Below are positions 1 through 9,894 of a stretch of 33,197 nucleotides of DNA, piece by piece (the first letter of the stretch is position 1; each line of letters starts with the position of its first letter). Origin of the DNA: JBBRCE01 sp038205115 (lineage in GTDB: Bacteria > Planctomycetota > Planctomycetia > Pirellulales > JBBRCE01); the NCBI GenBank assembly GCA_038205115.1, contig JBBRCE010000054.1, positions 1 to 33,197 of the forward strand. Direction: 5' to 3'. The translations under genes and the position numbers were made by a program. Below the pieces are notes generated by a model, which made no database searches, was not told where the DNA came from, and saw only the letters and a list, made by a program, of their open reading frames with translations.

Positions 1-886
1 AATCGAAATCGAACCGACGCGTGGCCGCAGTAAATAGCCGAATCCCCGTTGCAGCTCTTTGACAACTTAACCGGCGGTCGCTTGCGCCCAAGCAGCCTGG
101 CGACCGCTCACACACTCCGATTTGCAAAAGTGCGATTCGGCGCGTAGCGCTTTGCGCTTGCGCGCCGAGGGCAGGAAAATTCGCAGCTTGCCCAATTCGT
201 AGCCGACGCAGCCTGCGTCGGTGGATTCACCGGATCGCGCTGAGTAGCGTGGTCAGCTGTGGGCGGTGAACGGCAAGCCAGCGGCGATTGAGCCTCAACT
301 CATCCGACGCTGGCAGCGTCGCCAACGACTGAGCCTCACGGCACGCGCGGCGAAAAAGCAGCATCGCAAATCGGAGTGACGAGCCTGCGGTCCGCGCCGC
401 AGGGGTCAGAAAATCGCAGCCATCGGACGTTGTGTCCTCACTGTCCACGATGTGATTTGTGCTGATCGTCGCTCGCAAACAGCGCCTGCGTCGTGAGTTG
501 CGGTGGCAACTCACGGCAGTTCGACGCGGTTTTTAATTTTTTCCCCCGCGCGATCGGCAACTGGAAATTCATTGAGCTGAACGGTGGCACGATTTTGCTT
601 TGCCACCGCCGGTTTTCGGGCAGGGTTTGGCACGCAAGCCCTTCTCGAACTTGCGCCAACCGCCTGCTTTGTGGCAGAATGGAGGTTGGTGCAGCAAATG
701 CTCGGCGGAAAGTTGCGTTTCCGGCGGCGACTCGTCTTGACCTGATGGATTGTCGTCGCTAATCTTGCCGCCCTCATCGAGCCATCTCATCGTTAGCTTT
801 TCGAACACATTGCGCCGCCAGCGCCAGGGCATGGATGCTCGTGGCCAGCAGGCGTTAAATGCGTCGGAATTTTTGGAGCGCGGGAC
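1..886. other. Intergenic region with clustered inverted repeats
   Basis: No open frame here resembles a known protein, and the short frames lack a convincing ribosome site. The stretch is rich in perfect or near-perfect inverted repeats: 138-167, 203-221, 306-320, 384-403, 492-515 and 582-608. In addition a 13-bp sequence at 113-125 returns inverted at 366-378. None is followed by a T-run typical of an intrinsic terminator. It could be a degenerate mobile element, a structured RNA or a spacer with repeated palindromes. The sequence alone does not decide between these. Confidence 0.5.
492..515. repeat. Perfect 10-bp inverted repeat, 4-nt loop
   Basis: The arms at 492-501 and 506-515 are exactly complementary around a GGTG loop. 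It is the strongest hairpin of the cluster in 130-610. A T-rich stretch begins about 15 nt downstream on the + strand, which is too far for a standard terminator. Confidence 0.6.
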
Positions 887-2662
887 ATGAAGTCGTCGCA
901 GGCCAATCGCCGGATCGTTCAGGTTTTGGTTGCGGTTCAATTTGCCTGCAGCATGTTGCTGGGCGGTTGTACGCAGTTGGGGCTCAGCACGCCGGAGAGC
1001 AAAACCATTCGCTCGCAGAAGCCTGTGGCTGAATCGGACCCCAGTGAGACGCAAACCAAATTGGTTGGCGACGTCGCTTATCCGTTCGGGCTTAACTATG
1101 TGCGTGTCGAATCGCCGGCGCTGGTGACCGGATTGAACAACACCGGTGTGGATCCCGCGCCTTCGACCGAACGTCAAATGCTGATTGCCGACATGCAAGC
1201 GCGCGGCGTGCCGACACCCAGCCAGGTGTTGGCGTCTCCCAAGGTGTCGCTGGTGTGGGTGACCGGATATTTGCCGCCCGCGGTGCAAAAGGGCGATCCG
1301 TTTGACATTGAAGTCACCGTGCCGGCCAGTTGCGAAACAACCGATCTGCGTAACGGCTGGCTGATGGAAACCCGCTTGAAAGAAATGGCGGTGCTTGGTG
1401 GGCATCTGCTCGACGGGCATTTGCTCGGCATGGCGCAAGGAGCCATCTTGATCGATCCTTCGGCCAACGAACGCGAAAATAAAGCCGCACTCGTCAAAGG
1501 CACCGTGCTCGGCGGCGGTCGCGCGATTAAAGATCGGCCGATGGGCCTGGCGCTGCGACCCGAAGAAAAGTCGGTGCGCGTGACGTCACAAGTTGGCAAC
1601 GTGCTCAACGCCCGGTTTCATCTTTATAGTCATGGAACCAAACAGGGCGTGGCGACTCCGGTAAACGACGAACGCATCGAACTGGTGCTGCATCCACGTT
1701 ACAAAGACAACATTCCGCGTTACCTGCGCGTGGTGCGATCCGTTGCCCTGAGCGAAACGCCCGTGCAACGCATTACGCGGCTCGATCTGCTGGAACGCCA
1801 ATTACAAGATCCGGTCACCGCCGCCAACGCCGCATTGCGACTGGAAGCGATTGGCAAAGACGCCATCCGCGTTTTGCACCAAGGTCTGGATGCCAAAGAT
1901 CCTGAAGTGCGATTTTACGCCTCGGAAGCTCTGGCCTATTTGGACGACGCCGCCTGCGTCAAGCAGTTGGGCCAGGCTGCAAAAGATGAGCCGGCCTTCC
2001 GTGCTTATGCACTGACCGCGCTGAGCACGCTCAACGATGTGGCTGCCAACGATCAGCTTCGCGAGCTGCTGGACGTGCCAAGTGCCGAGACTCGCTATGG
2101 CGCGTTCCGCGCGTTGCGTGCCACCAACGATCAAGAAGTTGCCATTCGGGGCGAAGTCTTAGGTAAACAGTTCCACTACCACTTGGTGCGTACCGCAGGC
2201 CCGGCCATGGTGCATGTCACCCGTACCGGCCGGCCGGAAATCGTGCTGTTCGATCCAGATCAAACTCTGAACGGTCCGGCGGTCATGGATGCCGGCAGTT
2301 CGATCATGGTCAAAACCGATGGCGACGGCAGCGCGACGGTCAGTAAGTTCGCTCCGAATCAACCGGATCAGAAACGGACGATTTCGCCCAAGCTGGACGA
2401 AGTGATTCGCACGATTGTCGAACTTGGCGGAACGTATCCGGACGTGGTGCAGATGTTGCAAGAAGCCAAAAAGAGCGGGGCGCTCGCCAGCCGCTTCGAA
2501 GTCGACGCGCTACCCACGCGAAATCGGCCTTACGATCGCCGCTCCGACGATGATTCCGACGAACGGTCCAAGCATCAGTTGGAAGTTGCCAATCCGGTGC
2601 CGGGCTTGTTTGGCGGTGATCGCAAGAAAGACGACGCGACCAAAAAAACGGCCAAAAAGTAA
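887..2662 (+). CDS. FlgI-like (P-ring family) lipoprotein with HEAT-type repeats
   Basis: This 591-residue protein begins with a lipoprotein signal: a hydrophobic stretch ending in the lipobox LLGGC, with the lipidated Cys near residue 28. Residues about 60-280 follow the pattern of flagellar P-ring protein FlgI, including a VTGLNNTG segment, a VWVTGYLPP segment and a later AQGAIL segment. Residues about 300-410 look like HEAT/armadillo helices (for example DPEVRFYASEALAYL). The C-terminus is charged and lysine-rich. The ATG at 887 is preceded by GGAG at 875-878, eight bases away, which fixes the start. FlgI is normally a Sec-exported periplasmic ring protein and not a lipoprotein. No other flagellar gene lies in the window, so a flagellar role is uncertain. 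It may be a planctomycete envelope protein built on the FlgI fold. Confidence 0.75.
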   Translation: MKSSQANRRIVQVLVAVQFACSMLLGGCTQLGLSTPESKTIRSQKPVAESDPSETQTKLVGDVAYPFGLNYVRVESPALVTGLNNTGVDPAPSTERQMLIADMQARGVPTPSQVLASPKVSLVWVTGYLPPAVQKGDPFDIEVTVPASCETTDLRNGWLMETRLKEMAVLGGHLLDGHLLGMAQGAILIDPSANERENKAALVKGTVLGGGRAIKDRPMGLALRPEEKSVRVTSQVGNVLNARFHLYSHGTKQGVATPVNDERIELVLHPRYKDNIPRYLRVVRSVALSETPVQRITRLDLLERQLQDPVTAANAALRLEAIGKDAIRVLHQGLDAKDPEVRFYASEALAYLDDAACVKQLGQAAKDEPAFRAYALTALSTLNDVAANDQLRELLDVPSAETRYGAFRALRATNDQEVAIRGEVLGKQFHYHLVRTAGPAMVHVTRTGRPEIVLFDPDQTLNGPAVMDAGSSIMVKTDGDGSATVSKFAPNQPDQKRTISPKLDEVIRTIVELGGTYPDVVQMLQEAKKSGALASRFEVDALPTRNRPYDRRSDDDSDERSKHQLEVANPVPGLFGGDRKKDDATKKTAKK

Positions 2663-2726
2663 AATCCTTTTTTCGTGCAACGCCTGTATTCACGATGCAA
2701 TCCGAGTCAATCGTAACACGCGTGAG

Positions 2727-4259
2727 TTATCCCACGGCGACGTTGGTGGCGGCTTCCATGATGTTTTGCTCCGTCGCCTCGCCACGAGCAAATTCGCCGC
2801 TCTGTCGGCCTTCGCACAGCACGATGATCCGATCGCAGACCGTAAGCAACTCGGGCAATTCGCTGGACGTGACGATAATGCCCAGGCCTTGCCGGCAGAG
2901 TCGATCCAGCAGCCGGTAAATTTCTGCTTTGGCACCAACGTCGATGCCGCGGGTGGGATCGTCCAGCAGCAGCACTTTGGGCTTGGTCAGCAGCCAGCGA
3001 CCAATGATGGCCTTTTGCTGGTTGCCGCCGCTGAGGCTGGTGATGCTTGCTTCGACACCGGAGGTTTTTACGCCGAGTTCTTGGATCGATTGCCGCGCCA
3101 GTTGCGCTTCGATCGATGGATTGATCACGCCGCCGGGCGCGGCGTCGGACAACGCGCAAACGGTAATGTTTTTGCCAACCGACATTTGCGAAAACAATCC
3201 GAGCCGCTTGCGATCTTCGGTGACCAGCGCCACGCCAGCTCGGCGGGCTTGCTGCGGATGCGAAAACGCCACGGGCTGACCGTCCAGCACGATTTGACCG
3301 CTGTGCTTTTCCATTCGCGCGCCAAACAGCGTTTCCAGCAGTTCGGTCCGACCCGCGCCCATTAAGCCGGCGAAGCCGAGAATTTCGCCACGGCGCAGCG
3401 AAAAGTTAATGTCTTTCAAACGCCACTGTCGCGCGTGGCCCGGCCAGGCGAGGCAGAGATTTTGAACTTGAAGCACGGTTTCCGTTGGCATGCGACCATC
3501 GCCCAACCGCGTTTGCTCCAACTCGCGACCGACCATCAGGTGCGTGATTTCGCGACGACTCACGCCGGCCCGGTCGACCGATTTGACGAGTTTGCCGTCG
3601 CGCAGCACCGTAATGCGGTCGGCCAGCCGAAAGACTTCGTCCATCTTGTGCGAGATATACAGAATGGTCACACCGCGGGCGCGGAGCCGGTCAATGACGC
3701 GGTACAGCCGCGCGACTTCAGTCTCGGTCAGCGCGCTGGTCGGTTCGTCCATGATCAGGATTTCGGCCTCCAGCGAAATCGCCTTGGCGATCTCGATCAG
3801 TTGCTGATCGCCCACGCGCAATTCGCCCACGAGCTGTTCGGGCCGGATGGAGCATTCGAGTAGTCCGAGCAGAGTGGCGGCCGCCTGTTGCATGCCGCGG
3901 TTATCAATCAGACCAAACCGCGTGCGCTTTTCGCGGCCCAAAAAGATATTGGCGGCGGCCGAGAGTTGTTCCACCAGGTTCAGCTCTTGGTGAATGATAC
4001 TGACGCCGGCCGCTTCGGCATCGCGGGTGCCGCCAAACGCGGTTGGCTGACCGCGCAGCAGCACCGCGCCTTCGTATTCGGTGATCACGCCCGACAAAAT
4101 CTTCATCAGCGTGCTTTTGCCGGCGCCGTTTTCGCCCATTATGGCGTGCAATTCACCGCGTTGCACGTTGAACCAAACGTCCTCCAGCGCCACCACGCCC
4201 GGAAACCGTTTGGTGACCTGTTGAATCGAAAGCAGCGGTGGCAGTTGAGCGAGAGGCAT
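2727..4259 (-). CDS. Sugar ABC transporter ATP-binding protein, double NBD (RbsA/MglA type)
   Basis: About 510 residues with two fused ABC ATPase domains, as in the ribose/galactose/xylose importer ATPases. The first domain has a complete Walker A (GENGAGKST), a signature-like LRVGDQQ and a Walker B ending in MDEPTSALT. The second has a degenerate P-loop (GLMGAGRTE), an intact LSGGNQQ signature and LLDDPTRGID. This asymmetry is normal for the family. The ATG at 4259 was chosen because the protein then opens with the usual first strand (LLSIQQVTKRFPG). Upstream in-frame starts would run into the permease gene. It lies 29 nt behind the permease and is the last gene of a binding protein, permease, ATPase operon. 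It would energise uptake from the cytoplasmic face. The substrate cannot be told from sequence. Confidence 0.92.
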   Translation of the reverse strand: MPLAQLPPLLSIQQVTKRFPGVVALEDVWFNVQRGELHAIMGENGAGKSTLMKILSGVITEYEGAVLLRGQPTAFGGTRDAEAAGVSIIHQELNLVEQLSAAANIFLGREKRTRFGLIDNRGMQQAAATLLGLLECSIRPEQLVGELRVGDQQLIEIAKAISLEAEILIMDEPTSALTETEVARLYRVIDRLRARGVTILYISHKMDEVFRLADRITVLRDGKLVKSVDRAGVSRREITHLMVGRELEQTRLGDGRMPTETVLQVQNLCLAWPGHARQWRLKDINFSLRRGEILGFAGLMGAGRTELLETLFGARMEKHSGQIVLDGQPVAFSHPQQARRAGVALVTEDRKRLGLFSQMSVGKNITVCALSDAAPGGVINPSIEAQLARQSIQELGVKTSGVEASITSLSGGNQQKAIIGRWLLTKPKVLLLDDPTRGIDVGAKAEIYRLLDRLCRQGLGIIVTSSELPELLTVCDRIIVLCEGRQSGEFARGEATEQNIMEAATNVAVG

Positions 4260-4288
4260 CAAGGCGATTGACGGAATGCAAATGGTGG

Positions 4289-5749
4289 TTACTGATTTTT
4301 GGCCGGCCGTCCGCCCATCCACTTGAGGGCGAGTAAGAAAACCGCGGTCGTCCCCAAAGCCAACAAACCCGCTAAGCCAACCGGCTCACCGCGGAACGAT
4401 TTTCCGATGGCCATACCCATTAGGCCGGCAATCAATGAAAGCGAGGTGATTGTCACGTAACCGAGTACGCCAGGAAAAAAGCTCCGCGATTGCGACAGGC
4501 TCTGTCGCATTTGGTTGAAGGCCACGGCCAACACGACGACCACGCCGACGACCCAGCCTTGGTAGGTGTCTGCGTTTTCTTTGATAACCATCGAAATACC
4601 GTTGAGCACGGTCCACATGAACATGCCGCCAAGCACGGCGCCAAGTGCGGTCCCCACGCCACCTTGCAAGCTACAACCGCCGACAACCGCTGCCGCAATG
4701 GCGTTCAGTTCGTATCCCACCGCCTGCGTTTGCGGATCCGCGCTCGACACATACGAGAGTTGCAAGACGCCGGTGATGGAGGCCGCCATGGCGCTGATCG
4801 CATAAGCCAGCCACTTGATATTTTCCGTGCGAATCCCGCTCAGCCTTGCCGCCTGCTCGTTCCCGCCGAGCGCGTAGACGTGTCGACCGGCGATGGTTCG
4901 TTGCAAGAACAGCCAAACAGCGGCCAGCAGCACCAGGCAGACCGCAATCGGAATCCAATGCTGATTGGTCAGCGTTCGGAATCCGTCGTCAAAGATATTG
5001 ATGATCGTCTTTGGGCCGCCTTGCTTGTAGGACGTAATCTGAAAACAAAGCACGCGGGCCATGCTCCGCAATCCCACCAGCGTCGAGAGCGTAGCAATGA
5101 ACGGCGGCAGTCCAACGACAGTAATCAGCCAGGCATGCAAGCTGCCAACGAGAAAGCCAGACAGAATCGCGCCGCTCACTGCCACAGCAATCACCCACAC
5201 CGGAATGGGCTTGTTTTTCTCGGCCTGCGACAACAGCGTCGCCAAATGGGATTTCAACTCATCCGCCGGCATACTCTTTTCGAGAGCCAGCTTGAACGTT
5301 GCCTGATCGGCAAACCAATGATCCGCTAACTCGGCTGAGTTCCATTTTTCGCCGAGCGCGGTGCGATTGATTTCTTCGCCCGTCAAACGATACCACTTGA
5401 CCGCGCCGCTCATTTCCTCAGGCGCGAGCAGTAACAACAGCGAAGCGCAAACCGTTGCGCTGAATGCAATCATTGAGCCAATCGATAAATCGATGCCGCC
5501 GGCGATAATCACCACCGCCGCCCCCAGGGCAACGATGCCCAGCAGCGCCGTTTGACGGACAATCAGGTCCACGCTGCCAAGAAACGAACTCTGATGAAAA
5601 TAGTTGTGCGCGGGATCAATGGCGCCGGCAATCAAGAAGACGGCTATGATGGCGATCACCAATTTGGCTTCGCCCGATCGCAGTATTCGCATCCAGCGCG
5701 ATTCGCCGGCGCCGTGGTGATCGGCGGAGTGATTGTCCAAAGCGGGCAC
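4289..5749 (-). CDS. Sugar ABC transporter permease (RbsC family) with insertion
   Basis: A multi-spanning inner-membrane protein with the BPD_transp_2/RbsC pattern, for example the helix with GGIDLSIGSMIAFSA and the later GGCSLQGGVGTALGAVLGG segment. At about 490 residues it is far longer than RbsC (about 320). The excess is a hydrophilic insertion of about 70 residues after the early helix ending LLLLAPEEM, plus one or two extra C-terminal membrane helices. The start is uncertain. A TTG at 5761 has no ribosome site. A GTG at 5749 has GGA seven bases upstream and is used here. An ATG at 5692 would still keep all membrane helices. It lies between the binding-protein and ATPase genes. Confidence 0.88.
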   Translation of the reverse strand: MPALDNHSADHHGAGESRWMRILRSGEAKLVIAIIAVFLIAGAIDPAHNYFHQSSFLGSVDLIVRQTALLGIVALGAAVVIIAGGIDLSIGSMIAFSATVCASLLLLLAPEEMSGAVKWYRLTGEEINRTALGEKWNSAELADHWFADQATFKLALEKSMPADELKSHLATLLSQAEKNKPIPVWVIAVAVSGAILSGFLVGSLHAWLITVVGLPPFIATLSTLVGLRSMARVLCFQITSYKQGGPKTIINIFDDGFRTLTNQHWIPIAVCLVLLAAVWLFLQRTIAGRHVYALGGNEQAARLSGIRTENIKWLAYAISAMAASITGVLQLSYVSSADPQTQAVGYELNAIAAAVVGGCSLQGGVGTALGAVLGGMFMWTVLNGISMVIKENADTYQGWVVGVVVVLAVAFNQMRQSLSQSRSFFPGVLGYVTITSLSLIAGLMGMAIGKSFRGEPVGLAGLLALGTTAVFLLALKWMGGRPAKNQ

Positions 5750-5841
5750 AGTAAGTTCCAAAACGAAAGAGCGCGCGACCGAAATTGGAATTTGTCACGT
5801 CAGCCGTCAGCGGCCAAACACGACACTCGACCGGCCGCCGA

Positions 5842-6927
5842 TTACGATCCACTCAGCTTACGTTCGGCCAGCCACGCTTTGAAGTCGCCCAGTTTGATGC
5901 ATTTGGCTTGATCTTTGAATTGCTCGTCTTTGATCGGAGAGTCTTGATCCTTGATGACGACGCGTAATTCGGTCTCGAAAATATCGCCCGTTTCCTTGTC
6001 GTTGTCCGCGTGCGGGAACATGGCGTTGATTGCCGCTTGATCTTTTTCGACCATCGCTTTCAACAGATGCGCGGACTCAAGACCCATCTGATACGGATTC
6101 TGGGCAACCATCACATCGATTTTGCCTTTGCCCATTTCGTCGATGGCCTTGGGCTCGGCGTCGAAAGTGATCACGGCCAATTTGCCGATCAGGCCTTTTT
6201 CTGTGATCACGTCGGCAATGGCCGGCGCGTTGTACGACCAAATGCCAACCAAGGCGACCAGGTCCGGATGGTTGGTCAGCGCCGTGCGGACATTATCGCG
6301 GGCGATGTCCTTTTTGACGTCGTCCGGCATCCGATCAACTTCGGTGAAATCGCTGCCGATCGCTTCCTTGAACCCGTCCATGCGTTCGCGCGCGTTTTGA
6401 GCGCCCGTCTTGCCGACGAATTGCACATACCCGCCACGTTTCACATCGCGTGATTCCAGCACGACCTTAGCCGCTTTGCCCAGCACTTTGCCGCCCTTGA
6501 GATTATCGGTGCCGATATAGTACGAGCGCGCGTCGCGGAACTTTTCGCGATTGACGTCCGAGTCCATGCAAATGACGGCGATGCCCTTCTTCCGCAGCGC
6601 GCGAAGTTCGTCGGCCACCGCGGCGTTATCCGCTTCCAGGGCAGAGATTGCCACTCCAGCCACATCCGATTGATTGCCGAGTTGCTTGAGTTTATCGATT
6701 TGCCCCTTGGTCGTGCCGTCATTCACCTGCATGTCGGCCTTGAAGCCCGCCTTGCGGAAATCGTATTTGGCGGCGCCGTCTTGCATGCCGGTTCGACACG
6801 CATCCCAAAACGGAGAGTCGCCGTTGGTCAGCAAAACGATTCGCTTGCCGCCATTATCGCAACCAACCAGCAGTGCGAGCGGAAGTAGAAACAGTAAGGT
6901 GCGCAAACAGTTGTGGAGCGTGTGCAT
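5842..6927 (-). CDS. Sugar ABC transporter substrate-binding lipoprotein (RbsB-like)
   Basis: A 361-residue periplasmic binding protein. The signal peptide ends in a lipobox (ALLVGC, Cys at about residue 23), so it is probably membrane-anchored outside the cytoplasm. The mature part opens with IVLLTNGDSPFWDACRTG and has the PBP type 1 ribose-binding layout, with segments such as AVICMDSDV, YYIGTDN and AVITFDAEP. The ATG at 6927 is preceded by AGAGGT four bases upstream, which decides it over the longer in-frame start at 6999. It is first in the importer operon and a promoter-like sequence lies about 100 nt upstream. The hinge-domain signature suggests a monosaccharide ligand. Its identity is unknown. 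Confidence 0.92.
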   Translation of the reverse strand: MHTLHNCLRTLLFLLPLALLVGCDNGGKRIVLLTNGDSPFWDACRTGMQDGAAKYDFRKAGFKADMQVNDGTTKGQIDKLKQLGNQSDVAGVAISALEADNAAVADELRALRKKGIAVICMDSDVNREKFRDARSYYIGTDNLKGGKVLGKAAKVVLESRDVKRGGYVQFVGKTGAQNARERMDGFKEAIGSDFTEVDRMPDDVKKDIARDNVRTALTNHPDLVALVGIWSYNAPAIADVITEKGLIGKLAVITFDAEPKAIDEMGKGKIDVMVAQNPYQMGLESAHLLKAMVEKDQAAINAMFPHADNDKETGDIFETELRVVIKDQDSPIKDEQFKDQAKCIKLGDFKAWLAERKLSGS

Positions 6928-7314
6928 AATGACCTCTGTTCGGAAAGCGCGACCGCAGCAACGTGTGACGAATTTGGGCTCGTCGGCGGTCGGCCTCACA
7001 TCGGAATACTTGAGCCGTTGAAAGACAGGATTTTAAGTTGGCCGGCTAGCACTAGCAAGCAGCCAATTGCCTCGGCGAAACTGAATTGTTACGACTCAAC
7101 TCGACTCGGCCGAATAACCGATGCAAACCGTAGAGCCAACGCAGCACTTCCCAAAATGGCCAGCCGTGTTGCTTTCTTCCCGCGAAAGCCTCACGAAATT
7201 GGCCCGCTAGCGAATTTCGCTGGCGTTTTGGACCCATCGACCGAGCTTCCCGCTCGGCCACGCGCGTTGTCTCGCCAGACCCAGGTTCCTTGAAAATCCG
7301 GTTGACGCTGACCG
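6928..7314. other. Divergent intergenic region
   Basis: This separates the leftward sugar importer operon from the rightward kinase. Besides the promoter-like sequence at 7030-7058 it holds two small inverted repeats, near 7206-7226 and near 7241-7257. No protein-coding frame here is convincing. Confidence 0.5.
7030..7058 (-). promoter_or_regulatory. Putative sigma70 promoter of the sugar ABC operon
   Basis: On the - strand TTGCTA (7058-7053) and TAAAAT (7035-7030) are separated by 17 bp. They sit about 100 nt upstream of the binding-protein ATG, in the right orientation. Both hexamers match the consensus at four to five of six positions. This is a sequence match only. Confidence 0.4.
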
Positions 7315-8226
7315 ATGACCACCACAACTGCGCATCAAATCCAGGCCGCAAACGCTGCTGCGCGCGCTGGAGCCACGGACCTACCACGCCGGCTTGGCCA
7401 ATGGGAATTAACTCATCGGCTGGGCGAGGGTACACTCTCGGTGGTCTACCAGGCGCGCCCGGCTGGCGGCGGCAATCGTCCGGCCGGATATGCCGTAAAG
7501 TTGCTCAAGCCCGAGTGGCAAGATGATTCGCGGATGGCGGCGTTGTTTTGCCGCGAGGCCATCGTCGCCCGCGACGTTTCCAATGCGCACTTGATTGCCA
7601 TTTTGACGGCGCAGGTCAGTCAGCCACCCTATTATTTGGTAAGTCCCTATCTGCGTGGCTGCTCGCTGTTGGATCAGCTTCGTCGCCAGCGGCCGACGGT
7701 ACCGTTTGCACTGTGGGTCGCCCGGCAAGTGGCCGAAGCGCTCAAAGCGCTGCACGTCCGCGGTTGGCTACACAACGATATCAAGCCGGCCAACATCTTC
7801 ATCTCGCCAGAAGGCCACGCGACGCTACTCGATTTAGGATTTGCACGGAAATTTGACGAGCACAGCGGTGCCGACGATCGACCGCTACTCGGCACGTTCA
7901 ACTACATGGCGCCGGAACTGCTCACTCGAACATTGCAGGCCGATCATCGCAGCGACCTCTACAGTTTAGGCGCGACGCTGTTCGAAATGCTGACCGGGCA
8001 GTCGCCAATCCAAGCGCACGATCTGGCCGAGTTGGCGCTATTGCATCGCCACGGTCAACGAGCGAATCTCAGGGTGCTGGCGCCGCAATTGCCCGCGCGG
8101 TTGATTAAACTTGTCGACAGCCTGCTGGCAAAAGATCCGTTGCGACGTCCCAACGACGCGCATGAACTGATCAACAAGCTGGTTTCGCTGGAAATTGAGT
8201 GCTTGGTGGATCGCATCCCCGCGTAG
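7315..8226 (+). CDS. Hanks-type Ser/Thr protein kinase, compact, non-RD
   Basis: A 303-residue soluble kinase consisting of almost nothing but the catalytic domain. Visible elements are the glycine loop GEGTLS (38-43), the ATP-anchoring Lys in YAVKLL (Lys62), the helix-C Glu81, the catalytic loop HNDIKPAN (153-160, catalytic Asp155), the metal-binding DLG (173-175), APE (199-201) and the structural Asp214. All catalytic residues are present, but the Arg of the usual HRD is Asn. It is therefore a non-RD kinase that may not need activation-loop phosphorylation. There is no membrane helix or sensor domain, unlike the second kinase at 15839-17422. The ATG at 7315 has no clear SD. The + strand DUF4416 gene lies 174 nt downstream. 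The substrate is unknown. Confidence 0.9.
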   Translation: MTTTTAHQIQAANAAARAGATDLPRRLGQWELTHRLGEGTLSVVYQARPAGGGNRPAGYAVKLLKPEWQDDSRMAALFCREAIVARDVSNAHLIAILTAQVSQPPYYLVSPYLRGCSLLDQLRRQRPTVPFALWVARQVAEALKALHVRGWLHNDIKPANIFISPEGHATLLDLGFARKFDEHSGADDRPLLGTFNYMAPELLTRTLQADHRSDLYSLGATLFEMLTGQSPIQAHDLAELALLHRHGQRANLRVLAPQLPARLIKLVDSLLAKDPLRRPNDAHELINKLVSLEIECLVDRIPA

Positions 8227-8400
8227 CCGTCAAATGCGTCAATTTCCAATGCCGACGGTTGCGAAGCGCGGCCGCTCGGGCTAAATTCGGAAACGCCTTG
8301 GTCCGCGCGCCAACGTTTTCGGAAACAACACCGTCCAGCAGGTTATTGCGCGACGGCAGCCGTTGTCTTCCGCCGTTCGAACTCGTCTGCATTCAAACTC

Positions 8401-8937
8401 ATGGGCGAACTCCGCCATCATCCGCCGGTGCTGTTATTGGTGGCGGCGTTCAGTCGTCATCCGCAGGCGCTCGATTGGGCGCGCACGCGGCTCGAAGCAC
8501 ACTGCGGACCCGTGGCGCTCGCGAGTCCGGCGTTTGAGTTTGTCGAAACCAATTATTATCAGGCCACCATGGGCGCCGCGATCCAAAAGCTGTTTTGGAT
8601 TTTCGAGCAGCCGATGCCGCCCGACGAATTGCCGGCGCTTAAGTTGGCCACCAACCAGTGGGAAGCCGAATACGCCGCGCTGGGGCTCCATCCGGAACCA
8701 CGGCCATTGAACCTCGACCCTGGCTACATGACGGCTGCCAAGTTGGTGCTGGCTTCGACCAAAGATCACGCACACCGTATTTATATAAGCCAAGGTTTTT
8801 TCGCGGAAGTCACGCTGTTTTTCAAAGACGGCCGCTGGCAACATCGCGATTGGACATTTCCGGACTATCGCCGCGACGACTACCAGCAGTTCTTCTTGTC
8901 GGCGCGCCAATTCTTGCGGCGACGCGGGCTGCCGTGA
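8401..8937 (+). CDS. DUF4416 family protein
   Basis: A 178-residue protein of a conserved family without a known function. The family's characteristic middle block is clear: LNLDPGYMTAAKLVLAST followed by KDHAHRIYI, then a FFAEVTLFFKDGRW segment and a C-terminal WTFPDYR. There is no signal peptide or membrane helix, so it is probably cytoplasmic. The ATG at 8401 lacks a visible SD, but the frame has no better start. Its TGA (8935-8937) directly abuts the stop codon of the opposing ddl gene. Confidence 0.85.
   Translation: MGELRHHPPVLLLVAAFSRHPQALDWARTRLEAHCGPVALASPAFEFVETNYYQATMGAAIQKLFWIFEQPMPPDELPALKLATNQWEAEYAALGLHPEPRPLNLDPGYMTAAKLVLASTKDHAHRIYISQGFFAEVTLFFKDGRWQHRDWTFPDYRRDDYQQFFLSARQFLRRRGLP

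Positions 8938-9894
<957 letters not shown>

Noticed and set aside
138..608. CRISPR array considered for the palindrome cluster
   Set aside because: The palindromes differ in sequence and spacing. There are no repeated units of constant length and no cas genes.
569..1438. 289-residue - strand open frame
   Set aside because: It lies antisense to the FlgI-like gene, has no family resemblance, and is rich in His/Arg/Gln as expected of a shadow frame in GC-rich DNA.
2415..3365. 316-residue + strand open frame
   Set aside because: It overlaps the end of the FlgI-like gene and is antisense to the ABC ATPase, which has full Walker and signature motifs.
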